Shown here: positions 1 through 7,315 of the stretch, piece by piece
Position numbering within the stretch: the first letter of the stretch is position 1
Layout: every line of letters begins with the position of its first letter
NCBI GenBank assembly: GCA_018812385.1
Contig: JAHJDU010000631.1
Coordinates: 1-11,586 of the forward strand
Direction of reading: 5' to 3'
Length of the DNA: 11,586 bases
DNA from: Pseudomonadota bacterium
GTDB taxonomy: Bacteria > Desulfobacterota > Desulfobacteria > Desulfobacterales > Desulfobacteraceae
The notes under the pieces: generated by a model
Database searches by the model: none
Told to the model about the DNA's origin: nothing
What the model saw: the letters and a program-made list of their open reading frames with translations, nothing else
Position numbers and translations under genes: made by a program

Positions 1-427
1 ATTTGAAATCTTCACCAATGAGCCGCGAAAATGCCGATGAGAGTTCCACTTTGGGGGAGTTGTCGAGATCCACGGCCCGCCCGGGATTAAAGTATGGAAA
101 ATCTCCGACAGATTCTTCCTGGTCAGCCACCAGGAGTAAGCTGTTCTCCTCAGATCCGGATTTGTTTAATAAGTATACAATAATTTTTATTTTTTTATGA
201 TTGGGAATCAGCTCTATTTGTTTTTGAATAACCTTTTTGTCTGACCGTATAAGCTCGGAACTCAACCGGGACAATAATTGCCGGACTTTCTTTTTATCTT
301 CTTTTTTTAAAGGCTTATACAGTTTTTCAAAGGCTGTGTTGGCATAGGTGATATTCTCATTGTTGAATATGGCAATGGGGCTCGGGTCATTGCAGTTTAA
401 GCTGAAAGGAAGAATATTTTTTTTCAT
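1..427 (-). CDS. PAS-domain, probable sigma-54-dependent transcriptional activator (N-terminal part, cut by window edge)
   Basis: An open frame of 142 codons reads leftward from an ATG at 427-425 to the window edge without a stop. A GGAG motif (complement of 437-440) lies 9 nt before the start and supports it. Residues about 12-100 look like a PAS sensor domain, with a start typical of these domains (DPSPIAIFNNENITYANTAF). The last visible residues, SRLIGEDFK, resemble the lead-in to the AAA+ central domain of NtrC-type enhancer-binding proteins; the GAFTGA and Walker motifs would lie outside the window. The gene is divergent from a catabolic operon that has a clear sigma-54 promoter, so it is probably the local activator, sensing a substrate or intermediate through the PAS domain. 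The PAS call is fairly sure. The AAA+ call rests on a short segment and the context, and a PAS histidine kinase is the main alternative. Confidence 0.72.
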   Translation of the reverse strand, partial: MKKNILPFSLNCNDPSPIAIFNNENITYANTAFEKLYKPLKKEDKKKVRQLLSRLSSELIRSDKKVIQKQIELIPNHKKIKIIVYLLNKSGSEENSLLLVADQEESVGDFPYFNPGRAVDLDNSPKVELSSAFSRLIGEDFK

Positions 428-512
428 TGTTGACCGCTCCGCTGAAAAATTTTCTTTTTTTGTTTAATAACTAAACATATACAACTGAAGAATTCAAGTG
501 AAAAAATAAAAC

Positions 513-550
513 TTATTGAATTTTATACTGATTTTCATAAAATTCAATAA
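513..550. repeat. Perfect 14-bp inverted repeat, candidate regulator-binding site
   Basis: TTATTGAATTTTAT (513-526) and its exact reverse complement ATAAAATTCAATAA (537-550) are separated by 10 nt. The right arm touches the -24 element of the sigma-54 promoter. A further core half-site AATTCAA lies at 491-497, so half-site cores begin at 491, 516 and 541, exactly 25 nt apart with alternating orientation. It lies between divergent genes, so it is not a terminator. The likely role is an operator or activator site, though activator sites for sigma-54 promoters usually lie farther upstream. Confidence 0.7.
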
Positions 551-566
551 TGGCATAAGATTTGCA
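551..566 (+). promoter_or_regulatory. Sigma-54 (RpoN) -24/-12 promoter
   Basis: The sequence TGGCATAAGATTTGCA matches the RpoN consensus TGGCAC-N5-TTGCA, with GG at 552-553 and GC at 564-565 in exact register (10 nt between the dinucleotides). Transcription would begin near 577, giving an untranslated leader of about 200 nt before the ATG at 780. The promoter points into the plus-strand operon. A divergent gene that looks like a sigma-54 activator begins 124 nt upstream, which strengthens the call. Confidence 0.85.
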
Positions 567-779
567 GTTTTATTCCTGATTATTAAGTCAGAATTAGTGT
601 TACACTTTAAAAAGGTGAAAAAAGAACTTTTTGTTGCAGGATCAAGAGTGTCGGAACCGGGAAGGTTGGCCCAAATTTATTTTAAAGGTGTTTAAAACAA
701 AAAGTCAATATAATTAGCAAGTTGTATGCGAAATGCCCATGTAATCAACAGGGCGGAGCCATAAAACGGAGGGTACCTT
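567..779 (+). other. Long untranslated leader of the catabolic operon
   Basis: This stretch lies between the sigma-54 promoter and the first operon gene. It has no strong terminator or riboswitch fold that I can recognise. A short open frame with GTG starts at 597 or 615 and a stop at 693-695 (26-32 codons) lacks a clear ribosome-binding site. A strong site, GGAGGG at 768-773, serves the gene starting at 780. The leader is long enough for post-transcriptional control, but the sequence does not show any directly. Confidence 0.45.
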
Positions 780-2933
780 ATGACATCTGAGTTATCAAAA
801 TTATTAGCCCCTGAATCTGTAGCAATTATCGGGGTTTCTGAAAGCCCGACACGAATTGGAGGGCGGTTATTCAAGTATCTGACCAAACATGGATATAAAG
901 GGGAACTGGCCCTGGTGAATCCAAAATATAAAGAACTCAACAATGTTAAATGCTTTCCGAGCATTTCAGATGTCCCCATGAAAATAGATTGTGCCCTTGT
1001 TGCAGTTCCGGGCAAATTTGTTCTATCTGTATTAAATGAATGTGCCGACAACAATGTGAGGTCTGCTGTTATTTTCAGCTCCGGGTTTGCCGAAATGGGT
1101 AATGATGGGAAAAAAGCCCAGGATAAACTCAAAGAACTGGCCAAAACAAAAAATATGAGGATCTGCGGACCAAACTGCATCGGACTGGTTAATTTCAATG
1201 ATAATATCGTGCTTTCTTTTTCCCAATTTTTGGAAGTTGATACTCTTATCCCGGGGAATATCGGATTTATTTCCCAAAGCGGGGCTTTGGGCGGGTCTAT
1301 GGCTAACCGTGCCCAGGATAACAGCATCGGCTTGAGCTATTTTATTTCCAGCGGTAATGAAGCAGACCTTGAAGTATCCGATTATATAAAGCACCTGGTT
1401 CTCCATGATGAAAAAACAACGGTTATTGCTGCAGTCATCGAAGGATTCAAGGATGGTGCAAAATTTATAGAAGCTGCGGATCTTGCCCTTGAGCATGGCA
1501 AACCCATCATTGTTTTAAAAATCGGAGAAACCGAAGTCGGTAAAAAGGCTGCTGCTTCCCATACAGGTTCCCTTACGGGTTCTGACTCTGTTATTGATGC
1601 TGTGTTGAACCAGAAAGGTGTTATCAGGGTTCGCAATTATGATGAATTATTTCAAACGGCTTCATTATTTTCCAAAGGTAAAATACCAAAAGGAAATAGA
1701 GTCGGAATCATCAGCAGTTCGGGCGGGGCTGGTATCATTATGGCGGATCATTATACTAAACTGGGTCTGGTCGTTCCAGAACCGTCCCAAAAGACGATTG
1801 ACCTTGCATCAAAAGAGATGGCTTCTTTTGGTCAGGTGGCAAATCCTCTAGATTTAACCGGTCAGATCTTCAGTGACCCAACGATGTTCAAGCGATGCAT
1901 GAACCTTTTTATTGAAGAGGATAATTTTGATATTATTCAAGTAAACATGTCCATGGTTGCCGGGCAGGGAAGCGTTGACAGGGCTCAACAACTGTTGGAA
2001 TCTGTGAGAGGTAGCTCAAAACCTGTTGTTGCCTGGTGGGCGGCAGGAAGCTTGTCTGACCCGGGAATCAAGATATTAAATAACAGTAGCATTGCATCGT
2101 TCAGATCTCCTGACAGGTGTGCCATAGCAGTTAAATCTCTAGTCAAGTATCACCAACTGGCAGAAAGAACTGCCAGAATCATTGACAAAAGTCATACTCC
2201 AGATGATTCAATTGATTTAGATCGTGTAAAGGCAATATTAGAGACTAATGATACAAGCTTGAGCGAACATCAAAGCAAAGCGCTATTGAAACTATACGGC
2301 ATTCCGGTTACAATAGAAAAATTGGTAAATTCACCTCAAGAAGCAATTAGTGTTGCCGAAGAAATTGGGTTCCCTGTAGTATTAAAAATTGATTCTCCCG
2401 ATATACTCCATAAATCAGAGGCCGATGTCATCAGACTTGGGGTCAGTTCTATAGAAGAGATAGTCTCATGCTATGAAGAACTAATTGAAAATGCAGTCCG
2501 GTATAATTCTCAGGCAAGAATCAACGGTGTTGTAGTTCAGGAAATGATACAAGGAGGAACTGAGGTGATTGCCGGTATGTCCTTAGATCCACAGTTTGGA
2601 CCGACAATTGCTTTTGGATTGGGGGGTATTTTTGTAGAAGTTCTAAAAGACATATCCTTGCGGGTAACGCCTTTATCTGAGTCAGATGCAAAGTCTATGG
2701 TGCAAGAAATAAAAGGGTATCCAATACTAAAAGGAATCCGCGGCAGGGCTCGTGCTGACATTGAAGCTGTTGAAGATTTATTATTAAAACTTTCCCAATT
2801 AGCCGAAGACTGGAAAGATTATATTGCTGAGATTGATATCAACCCGTTGATTGTTCTTGATCAGGGCCACGGTGTAAAAGCCCTCGATGCCCTTGTAGTC
2901 CTCAAGAAAAAAGAAAAGGAATCCTTATGCTGA
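780..2933 (+). CDS. ADP-forming acyl-CoA synthetase, fused alpha-beta (acetyl-CoA synthetase ADP-forming family)
   Basis: This 717-residue protein belongs to the NDP-forming acyl-CoA synthetase family, which interconverts acyl-CoA + ADP + Pi and acid + CoA + ATP through a phosphohistidine. Residues about 8-130 form the CoA-binding Rossmann domain (SVAIIGVSESPTRIGGRLFK). Two succinyl-CoA-ligase-like segments follow (FISQSGALGGSMANR; ISSSGGAGIIMADHYTKLGL). An ATP-grasp domain fills about 495-715 and ends in INPLIVL. The expected phosphorylated histidine is His261 in SHTGSLTGSD, and the second histidine of the phosphate relay is His544 in LHKSEADV. Both halves therefore look intact. The start follows GGAGGG by 6 nt. 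It is the first gene of the operon, and its end overlaps the next gene by 7 nt. The acyl substrate is unknown: it may activate a carboxylate intermediate, or harvest ATP from a CoA thioester product. Confidence 0.93.
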   Translation: MTSELSKLLAPESVAIIGVSESPTRIGGRLFKYLTKHGYKGELALVNPKYKELNNVKCFPSISDVPMKIDCALVAVPGKFVLSVLNECADNNVRSAVIFSSGFAEMGNDGKKAQDKLKELAKTKNMRICGPNCIGLVNFNDNIVLSFSQFLEVDTLIPGNIGFISQSGALGGSMANRAQDNSIGLSYFISSGNEADLEVSDYIKHLVLHDEKTTVIAAVIEGFKDGAKFIEAADLALEHGKPIIVLKIGETEVGKKAAASHTGSLTGSDSVIDAVLNQKGVIRVRNYDELFQTASLFSKGKIPKGNRVGIISSSGGAGIIMADHYTKLGLVVPEPSQKTIDLASKEMASFGQVANPLDLTGQIFSDPTMFKRCMNLFIEEDNFDIIQVNMSMVAGQGSVDRAQQLLESVRGSSKPVVAWWAAGSLSDPGIKILNNSSIASFRSPDRCAIAVKSLVKYHQLAERTARIIDKSHTPDDSIDLDRVKAILETNDTSLSEHQSKALLKLYGIPVTIEKLVNSPQEAISVAEEIGFPVVLKIDSPDILHKSEADVIRLGVSSIEEIVSCYEELIENAVRYNSQARINGVVVQEMIQGGTEVIAGMSLDPQFGPTIAFGLGGIFVEVLKDISLRVTPLSESDAKSMVQEIKGYPILKGIRGRARADIEAVEDLLLKLSQLAEDWKDYIAEIDINPLIVLDQGHGVKALDALVVLKKKEKESLC

Positions 2934-3382
2934 TCGAAGAAACATTTAGTGTCGCAACATCAATCAATAAGCTGTATGACTTTTTCCTTGATGCCGAAAA
3001 AGTCGGGCTTTGTATCCCCGGTTGTGAAAGTGTGGAAATTGTCGGAGAGAATGAATATGACAGTATTATAAAAACAAAGGTCGGTATTATTGTGACAAAA
3101 TTTAAAGTCCGAACCATGATTGAAAAAACCGTTCCCAATAGTTTAATTTGCACAATCGGACACGGCAAGGAGCTGAGGAATCTGGGGCAATTTAAACAGA
3201 AAACCGAAATTAAACTAAAAAGTTTGTCTGAAAACGAGACTGAAGTTTTTTACCGGGCAGAAGTTTCTATTGTAGGTCGTCTGGCAACATTTGGAGACAG
3301 AATCATGAAATCAAAAGCAAAAACCCTAGGCAAGGAATTTGCAGACTCAGTTAAAGCAAAATTGAATAATATAAACCAATAA
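2927..3382 (+). CDS. CoxG-like SRPBCC protein (carbon monoxide dehydrogenase subunit G family)
   Basis: A 151-residue protein with the SRPBCC/CoxG fold pattern. It opens with a beta strand and the segment SINKLYDFFLDAEKVGLCIPGC, followed by alternating strands and a long C-terminal helix from about residue 118. CoxG proteins accompany molybdenum hydroxylases; recent work on CO dehydrogenase describes CoxG as a quinone-binding, membrane-associated partner that takes electrons from the enzyme (recalled, not checked). This copy stops at the end of the SRPBCC domain and shows no C-terminal hydrophobic anchor, unlike longer CoxG proteins. Its ATG lies inside the end of the upstream gene (ATGCTGA overlap), which suggests translational coupling; AAGGA at 2916-2920 is the ribosome-binding site. 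Its place right before the three molybdenum-enzyme subunits argues that it serves that enzyme. Confidence 0.85.
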   Translation: MLIEETFSVATSINKLYDFFLDAEKVGLCIPGCESVEIVGENEYDSIIKTKVGIIVTKFKVRTMIEKTVPNSLICTIGHGKELRNLGQFKQKTEIKLKSLSENETEVFYRAEVSIVGRLATFGDRIMKSKAKTLGKEFADSVKAKLNNINQ

Positions 3383-3408
3383 CATTTAATTCAGGGGAAC
3401 TTAAAATT

Positions 3409-4281
3409 ATGGACAAATTTAAATACTTTCCTGCAAAAGATATAGAGGAAGCTTGTGCATTACTTGCTCAGCACGGAGAAGAAGCCAAAGTCCTTTCAGG
3501 TGGCCAATCCTTGGTCAACATGATGAAACAGAGACTGGTAAGTCCACACATTATTATTGATATAAAAGGGATTTCAAATTTGGATTATATCCGCTACACA
3601 GATGATGACGGTCTAAGGATTGGTGGGCTTACAACACACAGGTCCGTGGAGAAATCAGACATTATCAAAGAAAAGTTCCCTATGCTGGCCGAGATGGAGT
3701 ACACCCTTGCCTCCGTCGCAGTCAGAAACTGGGGAACCGTTGGCGGAAACCTGTGCAGTGCTGATCCGGCCTCAGATCTTGCGCCAACACTCATTGCCCT
3801 TGGAGCAGAGGTGACGTTAACCGGAGTTGACACAGAACGGGTGGTAAGACTTGAGGAATTTTTTGTTGATTCGTTTGAAACAATATTAAATAAAGATGAA
3901 ATACTAACCGAGATACATGTTCCCAATGCTGTTATGAGCGGTGGAATCCATACAAAATTTGCTCGCAGGGCAACGGATCTGGCTGTTGTAAGTGTTGCTA
4001 CATATCTAACTCTTGACGTATCCAGCCATGACTTGTGTAAAGATATCCGCATTGTTATGGGATCGGTGGACCCAATTCCTTATAGATCTAAAAGAGCTGA
4101 GGAACTTATAAAGGGACAAAAAATTAATGACGTTCTTATTGAAAAAGCGGCACAGATTGCATCTGAAGATATTCAGCCAACTACAGACTTAAATGGAACA
4201 GAAGAATTCAAAAGAGAGATTGCCCGGGTTCTGGTACAAAGAACTATTAAAGAAGCTGCGGTTCGTGCTCGCACACTATAA
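3409..4281 (+). CDS. Molybdenum hydroxylase FAD-binding subunit (CoxM / xanthine dehydrogenase FAD type)
   Basis: A 290-residue medium subunit of the xanthine dehydrogenase family; it carries FAD and passes electrons from the 2Fe-2S subunit to the outside acceptor. The two FAD-binding signatures are present: LSGGQSL at residues 29-35 and TVGGNLCSADPASD at 110-123. The C-terminal CO-dehydrogenase-flavoprotein domain covers about 180-285. The length is normal for CoxM-type subunits. The extra loop of about 40 residues with four cysteines that carries a 4Fe-4S cluster in 4-hydroxybenzoyl-CoA reductase is absent; the only cysteines are isolated ones. AGGGGA at 3393-3398 is the ribosome-binding site. 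The gene order FAD, 2Fe-2S, molybdopterin matches the M-S-L order known from CO dehydrogenase operons. Confidence 0.94.
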   Translation: MDKFKYFPAKDIEEACALLAQHGEEAKVLSGGQSLVNMMKQRLVSPHIIIDIKGISNLDYIRYTDDDGLRIGGLTTHRSVEKSDIIKEKFPMLAEMEYTLASVAVRNWGTVGGNLCSADPASDLAPTLIALGAEVTLTGVDTERVVRLEEFFVDSFETILNKDEILTEIHVPNAVMSGGIHTKFARRATDLAVVSVATYLTLDVSSHDLCKDIRIVMGSVDPIPYRSKRAEELIKGQKINDVLIEKAAQIASEDIQPTTDLNGTEEFKREIARVLVQRTIKEAAVRARTL

Positions 4282-4369
4282 CCTTTTTTGTTTTTAGGCA
4301 ATTGCAGGCAAAACGATACTTTGGTGAACATTTTTGAAATGCAAGATATGGTAGGATAGGAGACTCATT

Positions 4370-4849
4370 ATGGAAAATTTAAGTTTAACGGTCAATGGTG
4401 AGCATATTACGGCTGAAATCAATCCAGGAACGACTTTACAGAAGTTTCTGTATGATAACCTGGGGTTAACCGGTACCAAGGAAGGTTGCGGCGAAGGATT
4501 GTGCGGATGCTGCACAGTAAGAGTAGATGGAAAAGCAGTTAAGTCATGTATAATTCTTGCCCTTCAAGTAAGAGGGAAGAATATTCAAACTATTGAAGGC
4601 CTGGCCGAGGGAGAGAAGTTGGATCCGATTCAAGAAGCGTTTCTTGATAATGGCGCTTTTCAATGCGGTTATTGTACACCTGGTATGATTATGGCGGGGA
4701 AAGCTCACTTGGATGAAAATCCCAATCCATCGGAACAGGATATTAGACATGCCCTTTCTGGAAACCTTTGTCGTTGCACTGGATACCATAAGATCGTAAA
4801 GGCAATCCTCAGTGTTGATCAAAAAAAAGTAATGGATTTTAAGAAATAG
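4370..4849 (+). CDS. Molybdenum hydroxylase 2Fe-2S subunit (CoxS type)
   Basis: A 159-residue small subunit that relays electrons from the molybdenum centre to FAD. The N-terminal plant-ferredoxin-like cluster is bound by Cys40, Cys45, Cys48 and Cys60 (GCGEGLCGCCTV). The C-terminal helical cluster domain has Cys99, Cys102, Cys134 and Cys136 (QCGYCTPGM and CRCTGY). All eight ligands are intact and the length is typical. An 88-nt gap separates it from the FAD gene; it contains an 8-bp palindrome GCAATTGC (4298-4305) but no convincing terminator or promoter. AGGAG at 4358-4362 precedes the start by 7 nt. The start agrees with the usual family opening, LSLTVNGE. Confidence 0.96.
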   Translation: MENLSLTVNGEHITAEINPGTTLQKFLYDNLGLTGTKEGCGEGLCGCCTVRVDGKAVKSCIILALQVRGKNIQTIEGLAEGEKLDPIQEAFLDNGAFQCGYCTPGMIMAGKAHLDENPNPSEQDIRHALSGNLCRCTGYHKIVKAILSVDQKKVMDFKK

Positions 4850-4862
4850 GGAGGTTCGCCCC

Positions 4863-7238
4863 ATGGAAACAAATAATGAATATGAATATATTGGAAAATC
4901 TGAGCGTAATGTAAACGGTATAGAAAAAGTTACAGGAGCAGCAAAATACTGTTCGGATATGGAACTTCCCAGAATGCTTTATGGTAAAGTTAAAAGAAGC
5001 CCGTATCCCCATGCCAGGATTATTTCTATTGATATATCTAAGGCAAAAGAATTGCCTGGTGTTAAAGTCGTGATAGTGGGTGACGAAAAGACATGTCCGT
5101 ATCGGTTTGGTGCCGGAGTGGCAGATGAGTATGTACTGGCCCGGGACAAAGTTTTGTATGTTGGAGATGCAGTTGCTGCAGTTGCTGCGGAAACAGAGGA
5201 GATTGCTCAGGAAGCTGTAGATCTCATTGAAGTTGAATACGAAGAGCTTCCCCCGGTGTTTGATGGAGACGAAGCATTCAGTAAAAACCCACCTGCCGTT
5301 CTTCATGAAGACCTGAAAAGCTATAAGACGATTCGATCTGTGCCACCCAGATTTGATGAGAATCGCCCCAATGTTTTCAATTATTTCAGGATCAGAAGGA
5401 ATAATGCTGAAGAAGCATTTAAAGAAGCAGACATTGTTTTGGAAAACCGGTTTGAAGTGGCAATGATACATCATGTCCAGATGGAACCACACTGTGGTGT
5501 CGCTAAAGTTGATGGTACTGGAAGACTTATAGTCTGGGGTACTACCTCGAAACCTTATGGTATGCATAAGGATATATCAGAATCAAGGGGAATGGCATCA
5601 TCTGCAGTAAGAGTGATCGTTCCCACCCATGTAGGAGGAGCCTTTGGGGGGCGGGAACCAAAGGCAGAGCAGATTGCAGCCTCACTTGCCCTCGCCCAGA
5701 AGGGGTATCCCAAAAGACCGGTCAAGATGAGATTCACAAGGGAAGAGCAACTGAGCACAACAACAACCCGTGCAAGGTATATTGTGGAAATCAAGACAGG
5801 TGCAAAAAAAGACGGAACATTAGTGGCCAATAAAATGAAGACCATTCTTGTGGGAGGAGCCTACGCAGGAACCGGATACCTGACTGCAAGAAACGGTTCT
5901 TTTGGACCTGCTGCAAATTATAAGATACCTAACTTCAGTCTGGATGCCTATGGTGTGTATACCAATCAGCGCATGGCCGGTGCATTTCGTGGATTTGGTA
6001 ATGCTGAAACTCTTTGGGGTATGGAATCTCAGATAGATATGTTGGCCCATGAGCTGAACATTGATCCTCTAAAAATCAGACTCATGAATTGCATAGATGA
6101 AGGAGATTTGAACGCTTTCCAGGAAAAGATGCACAGCGTTGGGGCAAAAGAATGTCTGGAGGCTGCGGCCCGGGACATTGAATGGGGAAAGAAACCTGAA
6201 AAGCCAAAAGAACCCCACTTGAAAATGGGTAAAGGCATAGCTCTTGGCAACAAATATAGTCTTGTGCCGACAGCCTCAGCCTGCTTTATTAAAGTCCACC
6301 CGGACGGTTTGGTTGAATTGAGGACAAGCACGGTGGAACTGGGACAGGGATCAAATACGATTTTTTCCCAGATGATTTCAGAAGAATTCCAGATTCCGGT
6401 TTCAATGGTCAGGGTATTGAATCCAGATACTGATATTACCCCGTTTGATCTGGGCACGGCTTCCAGCCGGTCAACCTTTAATATGGGCAATGCAATTCGC
6501 AAGGCATGCGCAGATGCAAAAAAACAATTGTTTGAAATTGCAGCCAAAGAGTTAGGGGTTACTGAAGATGTTCTCGAAACAGCGGATTCCAGAGTTTTTG
6601 TAAAAGATTCTCCGGGAAAAAGTCTCCATATCAAAGATCTTTTCATACCCATGGTCATAGGGGGTTATACCCTGAAGGAAGGGGGGGAAATCTTTGGTAA
6701 AGCTACTTATTACCTTCCCGGTGTGATGCCTGACCCTGAGACAGGTGCCTCGGAAAGACCGGCTTCTTTCTATATGTTTGTTGCCCAGGCAGCTGAGGTT
6801 GAAGTTGATACGCAAACAGGCAAAATCAGGGTAACAAAGATGGTAACTGCAAATGACTGCGGAAAGGCCATAAATCCTATGATGGTCGAAGGACAACAGG
6901 ATGGAGGCGTTCTTAGCATGGGAATTGGAAGTGCTCTGCTTGAGGAAGTAATTACAGATAATGGTGTCATGCTCAACCCGCAGTTTGCTGATTATAAAAT
7001 ACCTACAACACTGGATTGTCCTAATTGTGATAATTACAAGTCCGCCATTATTGAGACAGCCCACAGGGAAGGTCCATGGGGGGCTAAAGGTGTTGGAGAA
7101 GGTACAATGGTATCAAGTGCTCCTGCCATTGCCAATGCCATATATGATGCCATTGGGATAAGATTTCATGAGATTCCCATTACGCCTGAAAAAGTTTTAC
7201 GGGCATTAAAGGAAAAAAATCAGGAAAGTCTGGGCTGA
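4863..7238 (+). CDS. Molybdenum hydroxylase large (molybdopterin-binding) subunit, xanthine dehydrogenase family
   Basis: A 791-residue catalytic subunit that hydroxylates its substrate with oxygen from water at a molybdenum-molybdopterin centre. The N-terminal a/b hammerhead domain spans about 10-130. The molybdopterin-binding part includes GGAFGGRE (258-265), AFRGFGN (374-380), the GQG segment (about 493-495) and, near the C-terminus, GVGEG with the catalytic base Glu746. By comparison with bovine xanthine oxidase, Glu265 and Arg376 match Glu802 and Arg880, the substrate-orienting pair. The cysteine loop AYxCSFR of true (Cu-Mo) CO dehydrogenase is missing, so it is not CO dehydrogenase. The substrate is probably a heterocycle, though aromatic aldehydes or CoA esters remain possible. 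GGAGG at 4850-4854 sets the start, 13 nt after the 2Fe-2S gene. No maturation gene (XdhC or CoxDEF type) appears in the window. Confidence 0.95.
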   Translation: METNNEYEYIGKSERNVNGIEKVTGAAKYCSDMELPRMLYGKVKRSPYPHARIISIDISKAKELPGVKVVIVGDEKTCPYRFGAGVADEYVLARDKVLYVGDAVAAVAAETEEIAQEAVDLIEVEYEELPPVFDGDEAFSKNPPAVLHEDLKSYKTIRSVPPRFDENRPNVFNYFRIRRNNAEEAFKEADIVLENRFEVAMIHHVQMEPHCGVAKVDGTGRLIVWGTTSKPYGMHKDISESRGMASSAVRVIVPTHVGGAFGGREPKAEQIAASLALAQKGYPKRPVKMRFTREEQLSTTTTRARYIVEIKTGAKKDGTLVANKMKTILVGGAYAGTGYLTARNGSFGPAANYKIPNFSLDAYGVYTNQRMAGAFRGFGNAETLWGMESQIDMLAHELNIDPLKIRLMNCIDEGDLNAFQEKMHSVGAKECLEAAARDIEWGKKPEKPKEPHLKMGKGIALGNKYSLVPTASACFIKVHPDGLVELRTSTVELGQGSNTIFSQMISEEFQIPVSMVRVLNPDTDITPFDLGTASSRSTFNMGNAIRKACADAKKQLFEIAAKELGVTEDVLETADSRVFVKDSPGKSLHIKDLFIPMVIGGYTLKEGGEIFGKATYYLPGVMPDPETGASERPASFYMFVAQAAEVEVDTQTGKIRVTKMVTANDCGKAINPMMVEGQQDGGVLSMGIGSALLEEVITDNGVMLNPQFADYKIPTTLDCPNCDNYKSAIIETAHREGPWGAKGVGEGTMVSSAPAIANAIYDAIGIRFHEIPITPEKVLRALKEKNQESLG

Positions 7239-7315
7239 TTTGTTGGGCCAAAGTGCCTTCGATACATGATCAACCCCTTTAATAAGGGTCGAACCTTTTT
7301 ACTAAGGAACAAACA

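Noticed and set aside
726..764. 12-codon ATG frame in the leader
   Set aside because: No ribosome-binding site and too short to tell from chance.
692..1327. 211-codon minus-strand open frame opposite the CoA synthetase gene
   Set aside because: It overlaps a gene with clear family motifs and a strong ribosome-binding site, and its own translation shows no recognisable domain.
4298..4305. Palindrome GCAATTGC in the gap before the 2Fe-2S gene (a similar one, GTTTAAAC, lies at 8281-8288)
   Set aside because: Eight-base palindromes are expected by chance at this length; no promoter or conserved site accompanies them.
4839..5567. 242-codon minus-strand open frame opposite the molybdopterin subunit
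   Set aside because: Composition is typical of an antisense shadow (rich in Phe, Cys, His, Asn) and the plus-strand gene is unambiguous.
6681..6687. Run of seven G inside the molybdopterin subunit gene as a phase-variation tract
   Set aside because: The reading frame is intact, the run is short, and metabolic enzymes of this type are not usual phase-variable targets.
2927..7238. Operon as aerobic-type CO dehydrogenase (coxGMSL)
   Set aside because: Gene order fits, but the large subunit lacks the AYxCSFR loop needed for the Cu-Mo site and instead has xanthine-dehydrogenase-type residues.
7273..7300. Hairpin (ACCC...GGGT, one bulge) followed by a T5 run as a terminator
   Set aside because: The stem is short and bulged, the T run is detached by several bases, and a ribosome-binding site follows at once; at most a weak attenuator.
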